Source of the DNA: Flavobacteriales bacterium
GTDB taxonomy: Bacteria; Bacteroidota; Bacteroidia; Flavobacteriales_F; PHOS-HE28
Assembly: GCA_016788635.1 (NCBI GenBank)
Contig: JAEUSU010000041.1
Location: 186,001 to 250,000, forward strand
Direction: 5' to 3'
DNA: 64,000 bases
Shown: positions 16,623-23,307 of the stretch, one piece after another
How positions within the stretch are numbered: position 1 is the first letter of the stretch
How the letters are laid out: each line of letters starts with the position of its first letter
Program-made: the position numbers and the translations under genes
The notes under the pieces: model-generated
Told to the model about the DNA's origin: nothing
Seen by the model: only the letters and a program-made list of their open reading frames with translations
Databases searched by the model: none

Positions 16623-18035
16623 ATGAAACTCCAGCAGATCTACACCGGATGCATCGCACACGCCGCGTATTACCTCGAAAGTGAAGGTGAGGCGGCCATC
16701 TTCGATCCGTTGCGCGAGGTGCAGCCGTATATCGATCGCGCCCTGGCGAGCGGAGCGAAGATCAAGTACGTCTTCGAGACCCACTTCCACGCCGACTTCG
16801 TGAGCGGGCATCTGGACCTGGCGAAGAAGACCGGGGCCACCATTGTGTATGGCCCCACGGCGAAACCGGGTTTCGCGGCACATGTGGCCACGGACGGCGA
16901 AGTGTTCAGCGTGGGCAAAGCCCGGGTGAAGGCCATCCATACGCCCGGCCACACCATGGAAAGCACCACCTACCTGGTGATCGACGAGAATGGAAAGGAA
17001 CATGGCATCATCACGGGCGATACGCTCTTCATTGGCGATGTAGGCCGCCCCGACCTGGCGCAGCATGTGATCGCGGACCTCACGGAGGAAAAGCTGGCCG
17101 GCCATCTCTATGACTCGCTCCGCAACAAGATCATGCCCTTGAGCGATGAGCTTGTCGTTTACCCGAACCATGGGGCCGGCAGCGCGTGCGGCAAGATGAT
17201 GAGCAGGGAGACCACCGACACGCTGGGCAATCAGAAGCGGACCAACTACGCCCTGAACCCCAAGCTCACCAAGGAGGAATTCATCAAGGAGGTACTCTCC
17301 GGCCTCACCGCGCCGCCGGGCTACTTCCCCAAGAACGTGCTCATGAACATCCAGGGCTACGAGAGCCTCGACACGATCATGGAACGCGGCAAGCGGGCCT
17401 ACATCCCCGATGAATTCGAGGTGGTGGCGAACGAGGAGCGGCCGCTGGTGCTGGATACAAGACCGAACGCGGAATTCGCGGAGGGCTTCATCCCCAACAG
17501 CATCAACATCGGGTTGGACAGCAACTTCGCCATGTGGGTGGGTGAGATGATCCCCGACATCACGCAGGCCATCCTGCTGGTCACCGAGCCCGGCAAGGAG
17601 GAGGAGAGCATCATCCGCCTGAGCCGCGTGGGCTATGACAACACCATTGGTTACTTGAAGGGCGGTTTCGCGGCATGGAAGGCGACCGGCAGGGAGGTGG
17701 ACACCGTGCAGCGCATCACCGCCGCCGAGTTCGCCAAGCGTTTCAAGGAGCAGCCGCTGGTGTTCGATGTGCGCAAAAGGAGCGAGTTCGACAGCGAGCA
17801 TGTGCTGGGGGCGATCAACGTGCCGCTCAACCAGATCAACCAGCATCTGGCCCAGTTCCCGAAGGACGAGCCCTTCATCGTGCATTGTGCCGGTGGCTAC
17901 CGCAGCATGATCGCGGCCAGCATCCTGAAGCAGCGCGGCTGGGACAACTTCGTGGACGTGGAGGGTGGCTTCAACGCCATCAAGGCGACCGATGTGCAGC
18001 GCACGGACTACGTGTGCCCCACGACCCTGCTCTGA
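16623..18035 (+). CDS. metallo-beta-lactamase fold protein with two rhodanese domains
   Basis: Product of 470 residues. The N-terminal hydrolase domain has THFHADFVSGH and further metal ligands in HTPGHTMES, GDTLFIGDVGRPD and PNHGAGS, as in persulfide dioxygenases/glyoxalase II. Two rhodanese domains follow (about 260-360 and 370-470). The second has the active cysteine in VHCAGGYRSM; the first has no cysteine at the equivalent place (LLVTEPGKEEES) and is probably inactive. The likely role is persulfide or sulfane sulfur handling in the cytoplasm. Flanked by paired palindromes upstream and a hairpin downstream, so it is a single-gene unit. Confidence 0.88.
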   Translation: MKLQQIYTGCIAHAAYYLESEGEAAIFDPLREVQPYIDRALASGAKIKYVFETHFHADFVSGHLDLAKKTGATIVYGPTAKPGFAAHVATDGEVFSVGKARVKAIHTPGHTMESTTYLVIDENGKEHGIITGDTLFIGDVGRPDLAQHVIADLTEEKLAGHLYDSLRNKIMPLSDELVVYPNHGAGSACGKMMSRETTDTLGNQKRTNYALNPKLTKEEFIKEVLSGLTAPPGYFPKNVLMNIQGYESLDTIMERGKRAYIPDEFEVVANEERPLVLDTRPNAEFAEGFIPNSINIGLDSNFAMWVGEMIPDITQAILLVTEPGKEEESIIRLSRVGYDNTIGYLKGGFAAWKATGREVDTVQRITAAEFAKRFKEQPLVFDVRKRSEFDSEHVLGAINVPLNQINQHLAQFPKDEPFIVHCAGGYRSMIAASILKQRGWDNFVDVEGGFNAIKATDVQRTDYVCPTTLL

Positions 18036-18051
18036 CAAGCAGGTCGTCGTG

Positions 18052-18084
18052 AAGGCGCCTTCCACGGTTGCATGGGGGCGCCTT
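18052..18084 (+). terminator. hairpin terminator after MBL/rhodanese gene
   Basis: Stem AAGGCGCC (18052-18059) / GGCGCCTT (18077-18084) with a 17-base loop, 17 bases after the stop. The right arm continues into a short T run. Confidence 0.6.
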
Positions 18085-18115
18085 TGTGCATGAGGCAGAT
18101 CGGTCGACCAGACGG

Positions 18116-18388
18116 TCAGTATACCTCTTCGCGGGTCCCGATGTCGATGAGCAAGGCTGAACGACGTCCCTTGACGAACTTGAATACGACGCGGCAGTCC
18201 GCATCCACACGGAATGCCCAGCAACCTTGAAGTCTGCCGGTCAGTTTGTGTGTTCTTAACGCAGGTGAGAAGGGGTCGGAAACGAATGCTTCCACGGACT
18301 CCCAGTAGAGTTTCTTGAGTAGAGGGTCACGGGCGATGCGCTTCTTGTAGGAACGCTTGAAGCCGACATCCTAGATGAGCTGTATCAT
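18116..18388 (-). pseudogene. RelE/YafQ-like toxin, interrupted by a nonsense codon
   Basis: Reading from ATG 18388, which overlaps the antitoxin stop by four bases, gives MIQLI, then TAG at 18371-18373, then a long open frame: DVGFKRSYKKRIARDP, later KLTGRLQGCWAFRVDADCRV and LIDIGTREEVY to the stop. This is a complete RelE/YafQ-family mRNA interferase except for the one stop; the family usually has a large residue such as Trp there, and TGG to TAG is a single change. The next in-frame start candidate (a GTG) is over 20 codons in, so a functional toxin is unlikely unless the stop is a sequencing error. Confidence 0.8.
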
Positions 18389-18597
18389 CCTTCGAGGTCC
18401 TTCAATAGGTCCTTCACACCGCCCTTCTTCACCTTGCGAGATCTTAAGTTCCTTGATGCGGTCTTCGCCCGTGCGGCCATTGCCTCACGAGCGGCTTCGG
18501 CGTAAGCCTTGCGGATCAGTCCGGCCGCGTATTCTTTTTCCTCCAGTGGAAGCGCATCGAATCCTTCGATGATCGAATTGATGTCCGTGATCCGCAT
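18385..18597 (-). CDS. antitoxin of a RelE-type toxin-antitoxin pair
   Basis: Product of 70 residues: MRITDINSIIEGFDALPLEEKEYAAGLIRK and so on, ending in a basic, lysine-rich tail (SRKVKKGGVKDLLKDLEG). Small size, helical charged sequence, and ATGA overlap with the toxin reading frame all identify it as the antitoxin. It would bind the toxin with its C-terminal tail. It is intact although the toxin is not. A palindrome overlapping its promoter suggests the usual autoregulation. Confidence 0.7.
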   Translation of the reverse strand: MRITDINSIIEGFDALPLEEKEYAAGLIRKAYAEAAREAMAARAKTASRNLRSRKVKKGGVKDLLKDLEG

Positions 18598-18605
18598 GGT
18601 TCCGG

Positions 18606-18624
18606 TTTGGGTGACCCAAAGATA
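18606..18624 (-). promoter_or_regulatory. TA promoter with operator palindrome
   Basis: TTTGGGTGACCCAAA (18606-18620) is a palindrome with a 3-base centre. It overlaps a perfect minus-strand -7 element TATCTTTG (18617-18624). The pair lies immediately ahead of the antitoxin ATG, an ideal place for repression by the antitoxin or the complex. Confidence 0.6.
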
Positions 18625-18655
18625 AAGGGATGATCTTCTGACCTAGGCTTGGGGC

Positions 18656-19435
18656 TCACTGCACCACTTTCGGCTTCCGCAGGTCGAAATTGCACACCAG
18701 CGCCAGATGGATGGTGCTGTTGAGCTCGATGAGGTCCGCTCCATTGGCCGCACCTGGCCGTTGGATGGTCTGGTAGAGGTAGCCCAGCAGCACACTGAAG
18801 GGCTTGTTCACCTGGTAGCCGAGCAGGGCGGAGATGCGGTTCTGCTGGATGTAGTCGAGGCGGCCGCTGTCCCCGAAGTTCAGGAAGACCTCATCATAGA
18901 AGTTGAAGCTGAACACCCCGGGCTGAATGGTCTCATGGCCCAGGGGCACGGTGAGCCACACCCGGTAGCGAAAGCGGCTCTGGTAGGTGTAGCGGTCGAA
19001 CACGCCTTCCGTGGGATCCCCGGCGGAAGCGACCAGCTTGGCGATGAAGCGCTGCTCCATGCGAAAGCGGTGCTGCAGGCGCACGCGCCCTATGGCATGG
19101 TTGTTCAGCTGCACCTGCTGGAACAGGTGATGCTCCCAATTCTGGAACGGGATGGGGAAGGCCCCGTACTGGTAATTGAAGTAGTAGCTGTAGCCCAGTG
19201 TGAACATCACCTGGTCGTTCAGGTGGAAGTTGACGGCGGGACGCAGAAGCAGTTGCTGCCAGTCCCTGCCCAGGTTCGCACGGCGCCAATGGGCTTCCGT
19301 ATGAACGCTCCAGCGCTCGCTCAGGCGCTGATCGCCCCAATGGGAGACCCAGAGATTCGCGTTGGGGTCGGTGACGCGCTGGGCGACCACGGCCGTGGAG
19401 CACAGGCCTGCGAGAAGAGCGATCGTGAAGCGCAT
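18656..19435 (-). CDS. DUF2490-family outer-membrane protein
   Basis: Product of 259 residues with a signal peptide (FTIALLAGLCSTAVVAQ) and a barrel of alternating strands: ANLWVSHWGDQRLSERWS, TEAHWRRANLGRDWQQLLLR and LQHRFRMEQRF match the DUF2490 family, common in Bacteroidota and proteobacteria. Function unknown; probably a small porin-like barrel. It begins four bases after the sulP stop, so both are co-transcribed and it may provide outer-membrane passage for the same anion (inference). Confidence 0.8.
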   Translation of the reverse strand: MRFTIALLAGLCSTAVVAQRVTDPNANLWVSHWGDQRLSERWSVHTEAHWRRANLGRDWQQLLLRPAVNFHLNDQVMFTLGYSYYFNYQYGAFPIPFQNWEHHLFQQVQLNNHAIGRVRLQHRFRMEQRFIAKLVASAGDPTEGVFDRYTYQSRFRYRVWLTVPLGHETIQPGVFSFNFYDEVFLNFGDSGRLDYIQQNRISALLGYQVNKPFSVLLGYLYQTIQRPGAANGADLIELNSTIHLALVCNFDLRKPKVVQ

Positions 19436-19439
19436 GGGG

Positions 19440-21074
19440 TCACGAAAGAACAGTCTTTTTCGGTTTGCGCCGTGCGGCGAACGGGTGTTGGGAGCGGGGG
19501 ACCAAATGGCCCATTTCGGTCACTTCAAAGCGCCCACCGGCTCGTTCGTACTTCTCCTTGTAGGCATGCACGTGCTCCAGCACGGTGTGGTCCACCAGGG
19601 TGGCCTGGTCAAAGTCCACACGCACATGGGCCTTCGGCGGAATGCCGTCCAGCTTCTTCTTCATCCCAAGGTAGTTGCTGAAAATGGCCGCATCGTGCAC
19701 CTCCAGCACGAAGCGGTCGCTCATATGGTCATACCGCAGATGCAGGTTGGGTTTGAACAGAGAGCGGAGCGTGGCGCCACGCGAAAGGTGGATGATGAGT
19801 TTGAGCAGAATGCCGCTGAAGACGCCGATGATGAGGTCGGTGGCCAGGGTGACCATGAGCGTGGTAACGAAGATGCTGAGTTGCTCGGGCCCGATGTGCA
19901 AGGTGTGCTTGAAGTGCTGGGGGGAGGCCAGCCTGTAACCGGTGAACATCAGGATGGCCCCCAGTGCGGCCAGGGGAATGCTGTGGATGAGCGTGGGGAA
20001 GGCGGCAATGAAGACGAGCAGGAAAAAGCCGTGGAAAAAATTGGCCCAGCCGGTTCGCCCGCCGTTGTTGATGTTGGCACTGCTGCGAACGATCTCCGCG
20101 ATCATGGGGAGCCCCCCGATGAGGCCCGCCAGCGCACTGCCCGCACCCACCGCGCTCAGGTCCTTGTTCAGGTCGCTCTCCCGCTTATAGGGGTCCAGCT
20201 TGTCCACGGCCTTCGCGCTCAACAACGATTCTATGCCCTGCACCAGCGTGATGCTCACCACGGCGGCCAGGAAAGGCAGTGTGAAGGCCTTGGACCAGTC
20301 GGGGAACACCAGGCCATCCATGATCCGGTCCGGCAGGGTCACCAGGAACTTCGGACCGATGCTGTATTCATGACCATCGAGGAAGAGGTACTTGTGTTCA
20401 TGCTCCAGATCGAACGCATGGCCCAGCGCAATGCCCACCAACACCACCACCATGGGTGCGGGGATCATCTTCACCCACTTGCTTGTGAACAAGGGCAGGG
20501 TGAACATGATGAGCAGGCTGGCCAGACCGATGATGGCCACCTCGGGATTCATGTGCGCGATGCTGTGCGGGATCTCGGCCAGCAACTGCAGGGGCTCTTT
20601 GCCTGTGGGTTTCACACCCAATGCCACATGCACCTGCTTGCTGAAGATGATGATGCCGATGGCGGCCAGCATGCCATGCACGGCGCTGCTGGGGAAGAAG
20701 TCGCCCAAGCGACCAGCTTTCAAACGGCCCAACAGGAACAAGAGCACACCGCTCACCACAACTGCTGCAAGCATGGCCCGGTAACCGGCCATCGGGTCGC
20801 CCGCTCCCAGGCTCTCCACCGCAGCCAGGATGACCACGATCAGGCCTGCCGCCGGCCCGTTGATGGTGACGTGGCTGCCGTTGAAGCGCGACACCAGCAT
20901 GCCACCAATGACCGCGGTGATGATGCCCGCCATGGGAGGCACGCCCGAGGCCATGGCGATGCCCAGTGAAAGGGGCAGGGCGATGAGGAAAACGATGAAG
21001 CCGGAGACGAGGTCCTGCCGCCAGTTCTCCTTCAGACCTGCGATACCAGTGAGCGGGATCTTGCGCGTGGACAT
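19440..21074 (-). CDS. SulP-family anion transporter beside the DAB module
   Basis: Product of 544 residues starting MSTRKIPLTG at 21074. The N-terminal membrane domain has about 12 helices with the SulP signature region (IALPLSLGIAMASGVPP and SHVTINGPAAGLIVVIL). The cytosolic C-terminal part is a STAS-like domain (VLEVHDAAIFSNYL, then VRVDFDQATLVDHTVLEHV). SulP proteins carry sulfate, bicarbonate or other anions; the shared promoter box with dabA points to bicarbonate here (inference). It is divergent from the response-regulator gene and co-transcribed with the DUF2490 gene. Confidence 0.9.
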   Translation of the reverse strand: MSTRKIPLTGIAGLKENWRQDLVSGFIVFLIALPLSLGIAMASGVPPMAGIITAVIGGMLVSRFNGSHVTINGPAAGLIVVILAAVESLGAGDPMAGYRAMLAAVVVSGVLLFLLGRLKAGRLGDFFPSSAVHGMLAAIGIIIFSKQVHVALGVKPTGKEPLQLLAEIPHSIAHMNPEVAIIGLASLLIMFTLPLFTSKWVKMIPAPMVVVLVGIALGHAFDLEHEHKYLFLDGHEYSIGPKFLVTLPDRIMDGLVFPDWSKAFTLPFLAAVVSITLVQGIESLLSAKAVDKLDPYKRESDLNKDLSAVGAGSALAGLIGGLPMIAEIVRSSANINNGGRTGWANFFHGFFLLVFIAAFPTLIHSIPLAALGAILMFTGYRLASPQHFKHTLHIGPEQLSIFVTTLMVTLATDLIIGVFSGILLKLIIHLSRGATLRSLFKPNLHLRYDHMSDRFVLEVHDAAIFSNYLGMKKKLDGIPPKAHVRVDFDQATLVDHTVLEHVHAYKEKYERAGGRFEVTEMGHLVPRSQHPFAARRKPKKTVLS

Positions 21075-21094
21075 TTGGATATGTTTTTCGCGGA

Positions 21095-21144
21095 CAAAGG
21101 TCCAGCAGTGCGTGGGGGGCGTTATGAGAAGGGGATTAAAGCGG
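21095..21144 (-). promoter_or_regulatory. sulP promoter with 22-base box shared with dabA
   Basis: Minus-strand reading: a 22-base box (21144-21123, beginning CCGCTTTAATCCCC) is followed by a 20-base spacer and a -7-like GACCTTTG (21102-21095), 20 bases before the sulP ATG. The same box, spacer length and -7 octamer occur upstream of dabA at 23243-23292. Confidence 0.7.
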
Positions 21145-21215
21145 GTCCATGCCCCTTGTATTTCGCACAGGAATAGGTGATGCGGAGCGGGTCCCTCTAC
21201 TTTCGCACCCGATCC

Positions 21216-21896
21216 ATGCGTGCCCTGATCGTAGAGGACGAGCCCCAGGTGGCGGCCTTCATCGCGAAGGAATTGCAGGCCCATGGCCTGGTCCCCGATG
21301 TGGCCGTGGATGGTCTCCAGGGAATGGAGAAGGCCGCTACAGGGCACTACGACATAATCCTCCTCGATTGGATGCTACCCAAGCGGAACGGCATCGACGT
21401 GTGCAGGGCGATCCGTGTCAAGGACCCCCACGTGCCCATCCTCATGCTTACCGCGCTTGATGGGGTGGAGGAGCAGGTGAAAGGCCTGGGTGCGGGTGCG
21501 GATGACTACCTGGCCAAGCCCTTCGACGTGGGTGTGCTGGTGGCCCGCGTGAACGCCTTGCTGCGGCGGGCCAGCGGCCGGGGCACCGGGAAGCTGCTGG
21601 TCTGTGCCGATCTGGTGTTGGACAACGAGGCCAAACGCGTGGAACGCGCCGGCCAGGAGATCCGGCTCACTGCACGGGAGTTCGCCCTGCTGCACTACCT
21701 GCTGGAACGCAAGGGCAAGGTCACCCACCGGAGCGACATCCTCGATCATGTGTGGGACACCAGTTTCGAGACCGAGTCCAACGTGGTGGACGTGTACATC
21801 AACATGCTACGCCGCAAGGTGGACAAGCCCTTCGGTCGTCCGCTCATCCACACGGTGACCGGCATGGGGTACATCATCCGCGACGACGCCCCATGA
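21216..21896 (+). CDS. OmpR-family response regulator
   Basis: Product of 226 residues from MRALIVEDEPQV at 21216. The receiver domain has the acidic pair in VEDE, the phosphoacceptor aspartate in ILLDWMLPKRNG, and the conserved lysine in AKPFD. The output domain is a winged helix (LTAREFALLHYLLERKGKV and VVDVYINMLRRKVD). It overlaps the kinase gene by ATGA. A TACTTTCG -7 element at 21198-21205 lies ten bases before the ATG. Its position between two promoters with the same 22-base box makes it the prime candidate to bind that box. Confidence 0.92.
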   Translation: MRALIVEDEPQVAAFIAKELQAHGLVPDVAVDGLQGMEKAATGHYDIILLDWMLPKRNGIDVCRAIRVKDPHVPILMLTALDGVEEQVKGLGAGADDYLAKPFDVGVLVARVNALLRRASGRGTGKLLVCADLVLDNEAKRVERAGQEIRLTAREFALLHYLLERKGKVTHRSDILDHVWDTSFETESNVVDVYINMLRRKVDKPFGRPLIHTVTGMGYIIRDDAP

Positions 21897-23251
21897 GCTT
21901 CCGTCTGCGCATGGCCGTGGTGTTCACCCTGCTGGTGGGTGCGCTGCTGGCCTTGTTCGGTGTGCTGGTGCTTCGGCACGCGGAGCATCTGCGGGAGGAG
22001 GAGTTCTTCGATCGATTGGAGGACCGGGCCGTGCTCGTGGAGCGGCTCATCGAGGAGGGCCGCAGCATGACGGTGAACGAGGCCGGACATCTGGCGCAGG
22101 CGTTGCGCGATGCGCTGCCCGAGGAGAGCATCGTGGTCATTGGTACGGATGACCGGGTGTTGTTCGCGCGTGAGCCCATTGAGCTGCCGGTAAGCTGGCG
22201 GGAAACGGCCACGCGACAGGGGAGGGTGCGCGTTACCCAAGGGGAGCGGCAGTTCGTGCTGGTGGATCGCCCGGAGACGCGGCCCATGGGCATTCTGTAT
22301 ACCATGGCCTCCGCCATTGACGCCACGGGCCTGGCATCACTTGACGAATTGCGCCGTTCCATGTGGCTCACCGGACTGGTCGCGCTGCTGCTCACCGCTG
22401 GCATGGCCTGGCTCTATGCCACCTGGGCGCTGGTGCCCGTGCGGCTGCTGGTGCGCAAGGCCGCCGAGATCCACGAGCCCAGCGAGCGCATTCCTGTGCC
22501 CCCCGGCCGGAAAGGGGATGAGCTCGCATCGGTCGCATCCACCTTCAATGAGCTGCTCGCGCGCATCGATGCGGCCTTCAACGTGCAACGCTCCTTCATT
22601 GCCAATGCCAGCCACGAGTTGCGCACACCACTTACCATCCTGCGCGGGGAGGCCCATCAGGCGCGCCAGGCGTTGCGCGGCGCACAGGCCGAGGCACATC
22701 TGCGTGCCATCGAGGAACAGGCCATGGTGATGCAGGACCTGCTGGAGCAGTTGCTCTGGCTGGCGCAGACGCGGGGTGCGGCCGAGCGCATCCCCTTCAC
22801 CGAGGTGCGGCTGGATGAAGTGGCCGAGCGTGCGTTGGAGCGTTGTCGTGCACGGTACCCCGAACGTCCGGTGCGTTTCACCATGGACCCCGATCCCGAA
22901 GGGACTGAACCGCTGGTGCGCGGCAATGCCGTGCTGCTCACCGCCGCGCTTTACAACCTGCTTACCAACGCCGTGAAGTATGGTGGCGAGCGCATCGAAC
23001 TGCGCATCGCCTTGCAGGGTCAGGAAGCCCTTGTGATCGTCACAGATCACGGAAAGGGCATTGCTCCTGAGGCGCTCGCCAGCGTGCGCGAACTCTTTTA
23101 CCGCACCGCGGATGCGGCACCCCTTGAAGGCCATGGCATCGGTCTGGCGCTGGTGGACCGCATCATGCAGGTGCACCATGGCAGACTGGAGCTTAGCGCT
23201 GTGGAAGGAAAGGGCACCGTGGCGGTGGTGCGGCTTCCCATGCCGCTTTAA
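21893..23251 (+). CDS. sensor histidine kinase
   Basis: Product of 452 residues. There are two membrane helices (AVVFTLLVGALLALFGVLVL and LTGLVALLLTAGMAWLYA) flanking a periplasmic sensor region of about 140 residues with no recognised domain. HAMP, dimerisation (FIANASHELRTPLTILRGE, phosphorylated histidine) and ATPase domains follow, with the N box LTNAVKYGG and the G boxes around VTDHGKGI and GHGIGLALVD. Cognate partner of the overlapping response-regulator gene. The signal is unknown; CO2, bicarbonate or pH would fit the neighbours. Confidence 0.92.
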   Translation: MSFRLRMAVVFTLLVGALLALFGVLVLRHAEHLREEEFFDRLEDRAVLVERLIEEGRSMTVNEAGHLAQALRDALPEESIVVIGTDDRVLFAREPIELPVSWRETATRQGRVRVTQGERQFVLVDRPETRPMGILYTMASAIDATGLASLDELRRSMWLTGLVALLLTAGMAWLYATWALVPVRLLVRKAAEIHEPSERIPVPPGRKGDELASVASTFNELLARIDAAFNVQRSFIANASHELRTPLTILRGEAHQARQALRGAQAEAHLRAIEEQAMVMQDLLEQLLWLAQTRGAAERIPFTEVRLDEVAERALERCRARYPERPVRFTMDPDPEGTEPLVRGNAVLLTAALYNLLTNAVKYGGERIELRIALQGQEALVIVTDHGKGIAPEALASVRELFYRTADAAPLEGHGIGLALVDRIMQVHHGRLELSAVEGKGTVAVVRLPMPL

Positions 23252-23292
23252 TCCCCTTCTCATACTTGCAGCAGTGCGTTGGGGGACCTTTG
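23243..23292 (+). promoter_or_regulatory. dabA promoter with 22-base box shared with sulP
   Basis: The 22-base box (23243-23264) overlaps the kinase stop codon. A 20-base spacer and GACCTTTG (23285-23292) follow, 15 bases before the dabA ATG. A TTG at 23266 sits 19 bases before the -7 octamer, a fitting -33 element. Confidence 0.7.
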
Positions 23293-23307
23293 TGCCGCCC
23301 TTGACGC

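Noticed and set aside
19362-20969. 535-codon plus-strand frame opposite sulP
   Set aside because: Antisense shadow of a conserved transporter with a low-complexity translation.
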